Positions 33,236 to 42,669 of a stretch of 64,000 nt of DNA are shown here, piece after piece. Each line of letters starts with the position of its first letter. Position 1 is the first letter of the stretch. The notes beneath the pieces were generated by a model. It was not told the origin of the DNA. It saw only the letters and a program-made list of their open reading frames with translations, and ran no database searches. The stretch is from Tatumella terrea. GTDB lineage: Bacteria; Pseudomonadota; Gammaproteobacteria; Enterobacterales; Enterobacteriaceae. The position numbers and the translations under genes are program-made. Location: positions 14,457-78,456 of the forward strand of contig NZ_BAAAFX010000005.1 in assembly GCF_039523755.1 (NCBI RefSeq), given 5' to 3'.

Positions 33236-34357
33236 GTGCAACAACATCAGGATCCAACATTCACTTTGGGCCGCCGTCCGGTCGGGCTGACTTTCGCAAA
33301 CAAAGAAAAAAGTTTTGGTGGCTATACACTTTTCGCCCCGCAGACATCAGAAGGCCTTGTTTATCTGATCGATGAACAGGGTGAAGTTGTACACCAGTGG
33401 CAACTTCCCGTCCGTGCCGGACGTGATGCGGTACTGCTGCCTAACGGCAACCTGGGCTACAACGGCAGCCATCGCACATCAGCCAACCTCTATCCGGCAT
33501 GGGATCTCTGGCATGGAGGCGACTTCTATGAAGTGACGCCAGATAATGAAGTTGTCTGGCATTATGAAGATATTTTCCATCATCACGATGCTCAATGGCT
33601 GCCAAACGGGAATTTACTCTACACCGCAGCAGCCCCTCTGCCGGCGGATATCGCAAAGCGGGTCATCGGCGGGGACCCTCGCCGCGATGCACCGGACGGA
33701 ATCATTCAGAGTGATGTTGTAAAGGAGGTTAATCGTAACGGGGATGTCGTATGGGAATGGCGGGCCTGGGAACATCTGGAACCGGAAAATTTCCCCGTGC
33801 ATGACATCTTCGATCGTCGTCATTGGCCGATGATCAATGGCCTGTCCGTTACCCGCGAGGGACTGGTACTGATGAGCCTGCGTACCACCTCCGGAGTCAT
33901 TGCCGTCAGAAAAGAGAGTGGTAAGGTGGTCTGGCACGCTGGCCCCGATGTTGTCGCACAACAACATACCCCGGTCGAGTTGGAAAATGGCACAATCCTG
34001 GTGTTCGATAACGGTAACCTGCGGCCTGGCGTAACCTCGCCGCACTCAACCGTGCTGGAATTCGACCCGCACACACAGGCCATTCACTGGCAATATCGCG
34101 ATATTTTCCCCCCTGCCTTTTTCTCACCCTACATGGGGAGTGCACAGCGCCTGGCGAACGGTAACACCTTTATCTGCGAATCGGCTTTTGGCCGTCTTTT
34201 TGAAGTCACTCCGCAAGGTGAAACGGTCTGGGAATACATTATTCCTTATTTTAATGAGTACCCGGCACACCTCAGCCAGGGGATCATTCCTGGTAAGCAA
34301 AACAGTGCCTTCCGCGCGCATCGTTACTCAGCGAACGATATCTCCTGGCTGAAATAA
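33236..34357 (+). CDS. Arylsulfotransferase (ASST) family protein
   Basis: 373 residues from a GTG with AGGAGG 7 nt upstream; a frame from the ATG at 33191 begins inside the operator palindrome and is rejected. Repeated beta-propeller motifs, e.g. DEQGEVVHQWQLP, TPDNEVVWHYEDIFHHHDAQ and PQGETVWEYIIPY, with LPNGN turns, mark the ASST family. The His pair in FHHHDAQWLPNGN is in the position of the catalytic-type His. No signal peptide, so probably cytoplasmic, unlike periplasmic AssT. Co-oriented with the NCS2 permease 51 nt downstream. Confidence 0.78.
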   Translation: MQQHQDPTFTLGRRPVGLTFANKEKSFGGYTLFAPQTSEGLVYLIDEQGEVVHQWQLPVRAGRDAVLLPNGNLGYNGSHRTSANLYPAWDLWHGGDFYEVTPDNEVVWHYEDIFHHHDAQWLPNGNLLYTAAAPLPADIAKRVIGGDPRRDAPDGIIQSDVVKEVNRNGDVVWEWRAWEHLEPENFPVHDIFDRRHWPMINGLSVTREGLVLMSLRTTSGVIAVRKESGKVVWHAGPDVVAQQHTPVELENGTILVFDNGNLRPGVTSPHSTVLEFDPHTQAIHWQYRDIFPPAFFSPYMGSAQRLANGNTFICESAFGRLFEVTPQGETVWEYIIPYFNEYPAHLSQGIIPGKQNSAFRAHRYSANDISWLK

Positions 34358-34408
34358 TCGTTCTCCGCCCTGATGGCGGAGAAGTCACAACGCTCTACGG
34401 AGGCAGGT

Positions 34409-35734
34409 ATGTCAGATTCAAATTCTGTAGTGCCGGATAACGAAAACTTACGCTGGCAGACCCGGTGTCTGTTGGCTCTGCAACATGTTATGGTCGCGGC
34501 CGCCACGCCGATCACTGCCGTTTTTCTTATCTCGCAGGCGCTTCATTTCACCAGTGACGTCACCGCGTCACTGCTCAGCGCGACCTTCATGATGTGCGGT
34601 CTGGGGGCTATACTGCAGAGCCGGGGAATAGGCAGCTTCGGTGCACGGTTACCGTTTATCATGATCCCCGGGGGAGCGCCGATCGCAATTTTCATTGCTA
34701 TCGCTTTGCAAACCAATATCCGGACAGCGACAGGTGCGGTGATTTTAACCTCGCTGTTTTACTTTATTGCATTGCCTGTTTTTCGTCGTTTTCTGCATCA
34801 TTTTCCTCCGTTTATCATCGGAATTATGTTGTTACTGGTCTCCGTTAACCTGATCCGACTTTATGGCGGGCTTATCATCGGTCATCCCGGCAGTAGCTAT
34901 TATGCTCAGCCGGCGAATATTATGCTGGCTCTGGCGACCATTCTGATCACTATGATCTTCGCGCTCGTATTTACCGGGATCCTGCGCCAGTTATCGGTCA
35001 TGTTCGGGCTGCTGGCGGGTACCTTGCTGGGGATGCTGTCCGGCAATACCGACTTCAGTAGTCTTAGCCACGGACCGCTGTTAAGTCTGCCACAATTTAT
35101 CCCCTTCGGCTGGCCCGTTTTTAACCTTACTGCGTCGTTACCGTTACTCATCTACTCAGTAATTTCTATGGCTGAAGCGACCGGGCAAACCATTGCAACT
35201 GCAGAGATCGTTGGATCCACACAAAATATTCAGCAGACCGTTCCCCGTACCATCCGCGGCGATGCCATTATTTCCCTGCTGGGAGGATTCTTCGGGACCT
35301 CACTGATCATTACCTCCGGTGAAAATATCGGTGTTGTACGCACGACAAATGTTAAATCGCGCCACGTCACTGGCCTGGCTGGTGTGATCTTAATACTTGC
35401 CGCCATGTTTTCGCCGCTGGTGCGCCTTGCCGCTTGCCTGCCGGCCCCTGTCGTCTGTGGTACGGCGCTGATGGCTTTCAGTATTATCGGAGTCATCGGT
35501 ATCGGTATGATCGCACGTGAACCATTACACTCGCCGGGGAAAACTTATGCACTGGCTTTTGGCCTGGCGATGGGAATGTTACCCATCCTCGTGCCGGGGG
35601 TGTATCAGAACTTCCCCTCAGTGATACAGATGGTACTGGGAAATGGCATGGCCGCAGGAACGCTGGCATCGATACTCGTTAATTCGTTATTTATGATGAG
35701 TGAAAGGCGGTCTGCGGTACGAATGAAAAGCTAA
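34409..35734 (+). CDS. NCS2-family nucleobase/xanthine permease
   Basis: 441 residues from the ATG at 34409 (GGAGG upstream); the longer frame from 34373 is less likely. About 12-14 membrane helices. Family motifs: LQHVMVAAATPIT, the SMAEATGQTIATAE segment carrying the substrate-contacting Glu/Gln, and TSGENIGVVRTTNVKSR. Imports a purine/pyrimidine-like compound with H+ or Na+. Follows the ASST gene, so the substrate may be processed by it (inference). Confidence 0.82.
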   Translation: MSDSNSVVPDNENLRWQTRCLLALQHVMVAAATPITAVFLISQALHFTSDVTASLLSATFMMCGLGAILQSRGIGSFGARLPFIMIPGGAPIAIFIAIALQTNIRTATGAVILTSLFYFIALPVFRRFLHHFPPFIIGIMLLLVSVNLIRLYGGLIIGHPGSSYYAQPANIMLALATILITMIFALVFTGILRQLSVMFGLLAGTLLGMLSGNTDFSSLSHGPLLSLPQFIPFGWPVFNLTASLPLLIYSVISMAEATGQTIATAEIVGSTQNIQQTVPRTIRGDAIISLLGGFFGTSLIITSGENIGVVRTTNVKSRHVTGLAGVILILAAMFSPLVRLAACLPAPVVCGTALMAFSIIGVIGIGMIAREPLHSPGKTYALAFGLAMGMLPILVPGVYQNFPSVIQMVLGNGMAAGTLASILVNSLFMMSERRSAVRMKS

Positions 35735-36187
35735 GCAACTATCTGCCGTGGAACAGGAGCGGGCCATGCCAGCAGAGGTGTGTTATGTGGTTCGAACGCC
35801 CGCTTTCGGTTACTGTCGTTGAGCCATCCCGGGATCGACAGTAACCGATCAACAGCGACTCACTGCCATTACGGCTGAAATATCAATCTAAGGAGATTAC
35901 GATTTCCCCCATCCCCTGATGCGCATCGATCGGCCCGTGAAATCCGGCTGTCCGGTACGGAATCATGGAGGCCATTGACCGGTGAAATTGAAGGGCTGGG
36001 TGCCAGGGTCTGGCCCTGAAATGAGGGTAGAGTGTCAGAGAGTTCTGCGATCTTCGCCCGTAATAAAAATGACAAAGGGATCTGTGCCGTTTTGCGCTTT
36101 GCTCAGAAGGCCAGGCGACTACCTGAGGTCTGCCAGACGCGGGGATACGCGCTTCAGACACTCCCGGCATCAGGGAGTATCCTGCCG
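35735..36187. other. Intergenic interval with inverted repeat
   Basis: No gene seen. It contains a perfect 12-bp inverted repeat, CGGTTACTGTCG (35807-35818) and CGACAGTAACCG (35836-35847), with a 17-nt loop and no T run. Confidence 0.6.
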
Positions 36188-36892
36188 CTATTTCAGATTA
36201 AACCAGCGGGATAATGCGCTACTGCCACTTTCAGTGACCCGGACTTCACGGTAGCCGGCGGTGCGTTGGATCCACCCTTTCGCATCGAACAGCGACAGTA
36301 AACCTGACCCGGCGCTGCCGCCCAGATGAAAGCGTCGTTCACTCCAGTCAAGACATGCGCAGCAAGGCTTACGTCGGGATCGGGGATCCATTACCACGCC
36401 CATTTTTGTGAAGTGTGCGTTTCCTGCTGCGGTCAGAGCGCTGCCGTCCGCAACAATCCAGTTCTCCCTCAATAAAGCATCATAGATTTTTACGGCAAGT
36501 TCGCCGGCCAGATGATCGTAACAGGTACGGGCATACCGCAACGGTACAGGTGTCCGGGTCACGGCGGTATGGCGGGTTTGCACAGAAACTCCCATCAGGT
36601 TTTCCAGCAACCCCGCAATGTGCGCACCGGCGAGACTGTAATAGCGATGACGTCCCTGCATCAGGCAGACAACCAGCCCGTTATTCAGCAAACGGGTCAG
36701 ATGACCGCTGGCAGTCGAAGGGGCTATCCCGGCAACTATGCTGAGCTCTGTTGCTGTCCAGGCTCTGCCATCCATCAGGGCGCATAAAATGCTGGCCCTG
36801 GAGGGATCGGCGATAGCCGAGGCAAAGACTGACATCGCCTGTTCCAGCGAATCTTCTGCCTCACTCTTTATTCCATAGTTGCCGTGGCTCAT
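36188..36892 (-). CDS. ArsR-type winged-helix regulator
   Basis: 234 residues, longer than usual ArsR proteins. The N-terminal winged helix (ADPSRASILCALMDGRAWTA, ELSIVAGIAPSTASGHLTRL, about 30-90) is of the ArsR class. The C-terminal extension has RRKPCCACLDWSERRFHLGG, a Cys-rich motif found in a subclass of these regulators, which might bind metal or sense redox/aldehydes. It is the last gene of the ABM-ACT-ArsR unit, starting directly after the ACT gene's stop. Confidence 0.78.
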   Translation of the reverse strand: MSHGNYGIKSEAEDSLEQAMSVFASAIADPSRASILCALMDGRAWTATELSIVAGIAPSTASGHLTRLLNNGLVVCLMQGRHRYYSLAGAHIAGLLENLMGVSVQTRHTAVTRTPVPLRYARTCYDHLAGELAVKIYDALLRENWIVADGSALTAAGNAHFTKMGVVMDPRSRRKPCCACLDWSERRFHLGGSAGSGLLSLFDAKGWIQRTAGYREVRVTESGSSALSRWFNLK

Positions 36893-37282
36893 TTAACTTG
36901 CAGTTTCCCATTGTCTGGTCGCTTCCGCGGCCTGGTTATCATTATCGGTCAGCAGTATCAGCCGGTTATGGTGATCACTGTATTGTACCCGAATGTTCAC
37001 ACCACACTGCGCCAGTGACCTGGCAATCTCACCCAGTTCCCCCGGCCTTTCCTGTGATAATTTTCGGATCAATGGCCGGCATACGCTTCTGACATCGAAC
37101 CCCGCCTGTGTCAGCACATCGCGCGCTCTTTCTCCCTCTTCAACCAGAAAATGCGCATGCCCTTCTTCGCCCACCGTAAATACTCCGCCACCTTCAAGAC
37201 CAATCCGGTTCTGCCCCAGTAAGCGGCCCATCATCGCCAATGCGCCCGGGGTATTGCGCAGGATGATATGAATGTTATACAT
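36893..37282 (-). CDS. ACT-domain protein
   Basis: 129 residues from the ATG at 37282; the frame is open to 37465 but the upstream part overlaps the ABM gene. Starts MYNIHIILRNTPGALAMMGR, the first beta-alpha-beta of an ACT domain, with a second ACT-like half (RKLSQERPGELGEIARSLAQ). Such stand-alone double-ACT proteins bind amino acids or regulate partners. Substrate unknown. Overlaps ABM by 8 nt and abuts the ArsR gene. Confidence 0.75.
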   Translation of the reverse strand: MYNIHIILRNTPGALAMMGRLLGQNRIGLEGGGVFTVGEEGHAHFLVEEGERARDVLTQAGFDVRSVCRPLIRKLSQERPGELGEIARSLAQCGVNIRVQYSDHHNRLILLTDNDNQAAEATRQWETAS

Positions 37283-37598
37283 GCTGAAGAGGCCTCTTAT
37301 CCGAAGAATAATCACGACAGACACTGGCAACACGTATCCGGTATGAAGAAAAAACAGATCGCTTACCTTCTTCCTGAGCTTCCAGATGCAGGGCATGGTA
37401 TTTCCACTGCAGTACAGCGTCCTCATCCTGCCACCATGAAAGGGACAGTACTTTCTCAGGGTCATTCATGCTGCGGAAACGTTCAATCGCAATAAACCCC
37501 GGGATTTCCGCGAGGATCGGTTTTAGTGCTGAGGCCAGTTCCAGATATCGTTCCTGTGACTGAGCACGGATATCTGCTTCAAAGAGTACGGCTATCAT
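37275..37598 (-). CDS. Antibiotic biosynthesis monooxygenase (ABM) domain protein
   Basis: 107 residues from the ATG at 37598 with GGAGAGACATC upstream. It has the ABM ferredoxin-like pattern: IAVLFEADIRAQSQERYLEL, PGFIAIERFRS, LSLSWWQDEDAVLQWKYHALHLEAQ. Small cytoplasmic enzyme acting on quinone-like, haem-like or other substrates. First gene of the three-gene unit. Confidence 0.8.
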   Translation of the reverse strand: MIAVLFEADIRAQSQERYLELASALKPILAEIPGFIAIERFRSMNDPEKVLSLSWWQDEDAVLQWKYHALHLEAQEEGKRSVFSSYRIRVASVCRDYSSDKRPLQHV

Positions 37599-37738
37599 GA
37601 TGTCTCTCCATTGGGAATGTTCACTCATGCTAATACCGGTAATAACATCCCGCTTCGTTCTGTACCGAAGTATGGCTTCCGGGCATCAGGGCATCAGGGC
37701 ATAGCTGGCGGTTATCTGCACCACTGCCCTGTCAGTGA

Positions 37739-38542
37739 GTGAACAACGCCCTCACCCCGCGGCTCAGGCAGAGAACCTATAAGAAAGCAGTGGCTGATTT
37801 ACGTAAGGCGGTCTGTAAAGAGACGACAGACAGTTGCCGGTTTCCTGATAGCCCCTGGAAAATCAATATCAGCCAACATGGCAAAATAAAATCAGGCGGA
37901 CCGCTCTCCGAAGGGTCTAATATTGGCGAAACCATCCGGCTGCAATACAGCGAAAACCTGCCACTGTCCAGGGTCGCCTTTGGTCATGCCAGAGATGCCC
38001 GTCAGGTCAGTAATTTGATGGCATTACATGCGGCTAAATATGATCTTGTCAGTGACCCCCTGGAAAATGCCAGCCACGGCGGTTCGCTGTTAATGCGCCA
38101 GATAATCCATGCGTTTATCCCTGTACAGGGCAGCAATGCATCGCAGAGATCAGATAATGATACTTTACTGAGTCCTCTGGTTATCTTTACTGCGCATGAT
38201 ACGAATATTGCGCCAATCCAGACGATGCCTGGTTTTAACTGGCAACTGCCGCCACTCTACCCCCGCAACGATATTCCGCCAGGCGAGGCTTTGCTCATCG
38301 AAAACTATCCGGATAAACAGACCGGACAACGGTTTATCCGTCTGACCTTCACCGCCAGAACATCAGACCAATGGCGTCAGCTTTCGCCGTTAAATGCGCA
38401 GGACCCTCTGCCGGTCGCGGAATTCAGACACTCCGGATGCCGGCATACCGCCGTCGGGGAGTTATGTCCGCTGAATGTATTTACGCAACTGGCGAAAGCA
38501 CATCGGGTTAATGACGGCAAAGACCTGCCGGTGTTTCAGTAA
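37739..38542 (+). pseudogene. Histidine acid phosphatase (AppA/Agp-like), N-terminally truncated
   Basis: 267 codons from a GTG. It contains the C-terminal catalytic TAHDTNIA (HD motif) and the AFGHARDARQVSNLMALHA and SLLMRQIIHAF helices of periplasmic histidine acid phosphatases, but not the N-terminal RHGxRxP nucleophile or the signal peptide. The family is about 410-430 residues. The upstream 100 bp, with small CATCAGGG repeats, does not encode the missing part. Inactive remnant. Confidence 0.8.
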
Positions 38543-39043
38543 AGGATGTTTTCCCCTCTGGCCCGGGGGAACCGCAACTCATTCACTGTTAACCGTTAAA
38601 GCGCTTCTCTCTGTACCGGAATAAGGGAGAAGCCCCTCCGGAATTGTGGTTTACGCCCGGATTGACGGAAGATATGCCCGGTGAAAGGCTATGGGCGTAA
38701 CAAATCTCTCCGGGCAACCGGAAGAGAGCTAACTCCGGGGCATATCCCCCACGATGATGTTATGTCCGGCTCGGTTGCTCATCTTACGGTCGCTGAAATA
38801 TTACCGTGACGGATGCCTGCGGCCCGGTTCTGCGGAGACGGCTGCGGGCCCGGAGAACGTGTTACGGGATAATGAGTGGTTTTGAATCCACAATCGTGAT
38901 GACTTATGCGTTTAACGGAGAGATCCCAAAATTTCTTTTATCCGGTATAATCAAAAAAAATTCATCCACACACTGCCCATTTTTACAGTATCTGCTTCTG
39001 TGTTATTGCTAAGAATAGCGGCTTGAATAAGGTATAACGCCGC
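38543..39043. other. Intergenic interval before the RIO kinase gene
   Basis: 501 bp; I see no credible gene. A frame at 38806-39012 has no family features. The AT-rich part just before 39044 is the likely promoter region. Confidence 0.5.
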
Positions 39044-39901
39044 ATGAAAATTCCTCACAGAATCCAGCCACTCATCGATGACGGAATGATCGATGCGGTG
39101 CTTCAGCGCCTGAAAAGTGGTAAAGAGGCCGATGTGTATACGGTACTCTGTGGTGAAGAAATCCGTTGTGCCAAAGTGTATAAAGAAACCACTCAACGCA
39201 GCTTCAAACAGGCCGTGCATTATCGTGAAGGACGCAGCGTTCGTAATTCACGTAGTGCCCGGGCAATGCAGAAAAATTCTAAATTCGGGCGCAAACAGCA
39301 GGAAGAAACCTGGCAGACAGCGGAAGTGGATGCGTTGTTCAGGCTGGAGAATGCCGGTGTCCGGGTTCCTCAGCCTTATATGTGCATTGATGGCGTCCTG
39401 CTAATGGAACTGGTGACGGATACAGAAGGTGCGGTAGCTCCTCGTCTTAGTGATGTCATGCAGACCGGGGAAGAAGCGCTGGCCGGTTTCCACACTATGA
39501 TCCGTAACATTGTCCGTATGCTATGTGCCGGGATAGTGCACGGGGATTTATCAGAGTTCAATGTGCTACAGGCGGCTGAAGGGCCGGTGATCATCGACCT
39601 GCCCCAGGCGGTGGATGCGTCGGCAAACAATCACGCGGAGTCGATGTTTGCCCGCGATGTCGGGAATATTACCGCTTACTATGGCCGGTTTGCACCACAA
39701 CTTTTGAATACACGGTATGCGAAAGAGATTTGGCTGCTGTATGAAAACGGCAAACTTACGCCGGAAACCCCACTGACCGGGCTGTTTGAAGAAGAAGCAC
39801 ATACGGTCGACATGGACTCCCTGCTGGATGAGATTATTACCGCCGAAGACGAACATTATGAACGACTACGTGCCGGAAAAGCGCGTGACGAGGAAGACTA
39901 G
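39044..39901 (+). CDS. RIO1-family serine/threonine protein kinase
   Basis: 285 residues. RIO signatures: LKSGKEADVYTV (glycine-rich loop, about 24-35), CAKVYK with the ATP Lys, IVHGDLSEFNVL (catalytic loop, about 173-184) and VIIDLPQAVD, where the usual metal-binding Asp is present. Bacterial homologues (e.g. the PA4780 type) are small cytoplasmic kinases of largely unknown targets. Stands alone. Confidence 0.88.
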   Translation: MKIPHRIQPLIDDGMIDAVLQRLKSGKEADVYTVLCGEEIRCAKVYKETTQRSFKQAVHYREGRSVRNSRSARAMQKNSKFGRKQQEETWQTAEVDALFRLENAGVRVPQPYMCIDGVLLMELVTDTEGAVAPRLSDVMQTGEEALAGFHTMIRNIVRMLCAGIVHGDLSEFNVLQAAEGPVIIDLPQAVDASANNHAESMFARDVGNITAYYGRFAPQLLNTRYAKEIWLLYENGKLTPETPLTGLFEEEAHTVDMDSLLDEIITAEDEHYERLRAGKARDEED

Positions 39902-40175
39902 TCCCCCTCTCTCATGCTGATATCTCCCGATGTAACTCCCCCTCAACGAATACTTTACCGCCGGCCGATCACCGGCCGTTGCATCTGTCAGGCCAGCAGT
40001 TAATTTTTCCATTCTCTGTCCGGAAGCACGCGTCAGTTTATTCTTAAAAACATGTTCAGTGATGCTCTCTCCGGAACCTTGCATCCTCTCTCTGCCCTGA
40101 AGCAGCCCCAGCCCCCCTGAAGATCATCTGCTTATTAAACAAAAGGCCGGGTACGCGATGTCTTCAAAAACAATA
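39902..40175. other. Intergenic interval
   Basis: No gene seen in the 274 bp between the kinase stop and the first operator of the GH32 gene. Confidence 0.5.
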
Positions 40176-40250
40176 GTTAACGTTAACATTTACGTTTATC
40201 ATCCCGGATAGCCGATTAGACATTGTCTGAATAAAAAAGTTAACGTTAAC
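40176..40250. promoter_or_regulatory. Paired LacI-family operators upstream of GH32 gene
   Basis: Two identical perfect palindromes GTTAACGTTAAC at 40176-40187 and 40239-40250, 63 bp centre to centre (about six helical turns), suited to repression by DNA looping. The second lies 17 bp before the GH32 start. Confidence 0.8.
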
Positions 40251-40267
40251 AATCACCCGTTCCGGAA

Positions 40268-41668
40268 ATGAAGATGATCCTCTCTCCGCTGTATGCCGCC
40301 CAGATTGCACTGACACAACAGATGATCCATCGCGGAAATGCCTTTTACCCGCGCTATCACCTCGCTCCGCCCGCTGGCCGGATGGGCATCCCAAACAGTC
40401 TTATCTGGTTTGAGGACCGGTATCATCTTTTCTATCAGCATAATCCCCTGAGTGCAGAACCTGGCAGGATGTACTGGGGGCATGCCACCAGTACAGACCT
40501 GCTCCGCTGGTTTCATGAGCCACTCGCCCTGGCTCCGGACACCGAAGCGGATGGCGGGGGCTGTGCCTCCGGCTGCGCAGTCAATGATAATGGCAAATTA
40601 TCACTGATCTATACCGGCCAGCACACAGCACAATATGAGGATACGACGGGCCAGTCACTGTGTCTTGCCACCAGCGAAGATGGAGTCCGCTTCGAAAAAC
40701 AGGGCGTGATCCTCTCGCCTCCGGCGGGGATCTCTGAATTCCGGGATCCGGAAGTCTGCTCTCATGGCGATCAATGGTGGATGGTTGTTAATGGTCTCAG
40801 TGAGGAAAAGACAGAACAGAGTCTGATTTACCGGGGAAATTCATTATCGGAATGGACACTAGCCGGAAGCACAGTATCGGTGAGAGATCCGATCAAAGGC
40901 TATGCGGATCACTTTATTGAAAAGCAGCGACTATTGCTGACGGCCCCCGGCGAGGGCATCGATCCCGTCACGCAGGATCGTCTGAAACGCCCGCCGATCA
41001 GATCAACAGAAACCCTTCATTCTGTTCAGGGGATGCCTTCTGCAGCCAGGGAACCGAACTTTTCGGCCCCGCTGAGTTGTCTGGCGCCGGATGGCAGAAG
41101 AATACTGATTGCCAGCATGCTCTCCCCGGGCCCCGGTGTACCGATGCTGTCGCAGGGCTGGGCCGGGTATATGAGCCTTCCCCGGGAACTCACTGAATCC
41201 GGGGGGAAATATCTCCAGCAGCCCGTCCGGGAAGTCATCAATTTACGCCGGCAGACGGAGTCCCTTCCGTCAGGCCGGCTGCGGGAGTCCCGTATCATCC
41301 ATGATAATGCTCTGGCGATTGAAGCTGAGCTATGCTGGGATACCGGACACACCACCGCAGAGATTTATGGATTACAGCTGGGCTCGGGAGCAAGACTGCT
41401 GATTGATCAACAGGCCGGATGGTTAACTTTGCATCGTTGCTACCCCGACGTAGATCTGGATGATCAGCAGCGTATCCGTCTGCCCGCAGGAGCCCGCATT
41501 TCGCTGCGGATCTTTATCGATGTTTCGTCACTGGAAGTTTTCGTTAATGACAGCGGGCAGGTTTTGTCCGGACGGATTTATCCCCGGGCAAACGATCGTC
41601 AGCTTTCACTGTATGCTGCGCAAGGGGAAGCATCCCTGCTCCGGGGAGAGCTATCAGAACTCAGTTGA
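40268..41668 (+). CDS. GH32 (sucrose-6-phosphate hydrolase-like) protein lacking catalytic carboxylates
   Basis: 466 residues, the full GH32 size: a five-bladed propeller (about 25-320) and a beta-sandwich (IFIDVSSLEVFVNDS). It aligns well (SLIWFEDRYHLFYQHNP; YWGHATSTDLLRW), and the FRDP motif is intact (158-161). However, the MNDPNG nucleophile motif reads MGIPNS (39-44), Asp replaced by Ile41. The WECPD acid/base motif appears as KGYAD (210-214), Glu replaced by Gly211. Hydrolysis is therefore not expected. It is controlled by a LacI operator pair and followed by a convergent LacI gene 5 bp away. No sucrose PTS or permease is nearby. Confidence 0.8.
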   Translation: MKMILSPLYAAQIALTQQMIHRGNAFYPRYHLAPPAGRMGIPNSLIWFEDRYHLFYQHNPLSAEPGRMYWGHATSTDLLRWFHEPLALAPDTEADGGGCASGCAVNDNGKLSLIYTGQHTAQYEDTTGQSLCLATSEDGVRFEKQGVILSPPAGISEFRDPEVCSHGDQWWMVVNGLSEEKTEQSLIYRGNSLSEWTLAGSTVSVRDPIKGYADHFIEKQRLLLTAPGEGIDPVTQDRLKRPPIRSTETLHSVQGMPSAAREPNFSAPLSCLAPDGRRILIASMLSPGPGVPMLSQGWAGYMSLPRELTESGGKYLQQPVREVINLRRQTESLPSGRLRESRIIHDNALAIEAELCWDTGHTTAEIYGLQLGSGARLLIDQQAGWLTLHRCYPDVDLDDQQRIRLPAGARISLRIFIDVSSLEVFVNDSGQVLSGRIYPRANDRQLSLYAAQGEASLLRGELSELS

Positions 41669-41673
41669 TGCTG

Positions 41674-42669
41674 TCACGCCGACTCCCGGATCAGTAGCGG
41701 GCAAGGGATCCGTTGCGGACCACGGGTCTGTCGCCCTTCAATGATGTGCAGGGCGGCTTCCCTGCCCAGGGTCTCGTGGGGAAGCTGGACCGTGGTCAGT
41801 GATGGCAGGAAAAGGTGCCCCACTCCCACCAGATTATCAAAGCCCAGCACCGCAACATCCTGCGGGATCCTCAGCCCGCGGGCCAGCAGGATCTGATAGG
41901 CCACAAAAGCCGCACGATCATTACCGCAGACCAGTACATCAAACAATGGACGGCCTTCCCGCAGGTAAGGTTCCAGGATAGCAACCAGATCCGTGCCATA
42001 CTGATCGCCCCTGGCCATATAATATTGCGCGACCGGCCCAATCTCCAGGCCAGCAGCTTTCCAGGCATCTTCAAATCCCTGCCGTCTGGGGCCGGTGGCA
42101 GGTGCGCCTTCCGGCAACCAGACACAGAGCGGACGCCGGTAACCGGCTCGGATCAGATAGTCGGTTGCGTCATACTGAGCGTGGTAATCATCGGGAATAT
42201 AAGCCGGCAGTGCAGGATCGGTGCTGAGACAGTTTGCCAGTACCATATTTTTGTCCCGTAGCGATGACGGAATCGTCACCTGCCGTAAGCCCATGGTGGT
42301 ATAGATGATGCCATCCGGCCGGTGTGATAATAGCTGACGGGTCGCCCGTGCTGCATCCCTATCGGAAAAGATGTTGATCAGAAAACAATTCCAGCCGGCC
42401 TCAATGGCGGTCTGCTCAATGGCCAGTAAGATATCCACAGAGAAAGGGGTGGTAGCGGTATCCTGCGCCAGTACCGCCAGTGTCGAGGGATGACGTCCCT
42501 TACCGCGCATTTTTCGCGCAGAGAGGTCCGGCACATAGTTCAGGGCTTCAATGGCCCGGGAGACTTTTTCCCGCGTATCCTGCCGTACCGAATCACTGTT
42601 ATTAATAACCCGTGAAACTGTCATCATTGAGACACCGGCAAGGCGCGCAACATCTTTTAATGAAACCAT
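41674..42669 (-). CDS. LacI-family repressor of the GH32/lipoprotein locus
   Basis: 331 residues. HTH SLKDVARLAGVSMMTVSRVINN, hinge LSARKMRGKG, then a sugar-binding-type effector domain. Genes on both sides have TTAACGTTAA palindromes (40176, 40239, 42884), its probable operators. Convergent with the GH32 gene. Closest by design to CRA/ScrR-type sugar repressors; the inducer is unknown. Confidence 0.85.
   Translation of the reverse strand: MVSLKDVARLAGVSMMTVSRVINNSDSVRQDTREKVSRAIEALNYVPDLSARKMRGKGRHPSTLAVLAQDTATTPFSVDILLAIEQTAIEAGWNCFLINIFSDRDAARATRQLLSHRPDGIIYTTMGLRQVTIPSSLRDKNMVLANCLSTDPALPAYIPDDYHAQYDATDYLIRAGYRRPLCVWLPEGAPATGPRRQGFEDAWKAAGLEIGPVAQYYMARGDQYGTDLVAILEPYLREGRPLFDVLVCGNDRAAFVAYQILLARGLRIPQDVAVLGFDNLVGVGHLFLPSLTTVQLPHETLGREAALHIIEGRQTRGPQRIPCPLLIRESA

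Noticed and set aside
38806..39012. Small plus-strand frame before the RIO kinase
   Set aside because: No ribosome-binding site or recognisable sequence; lies in the promoter-side intergenic DNA.
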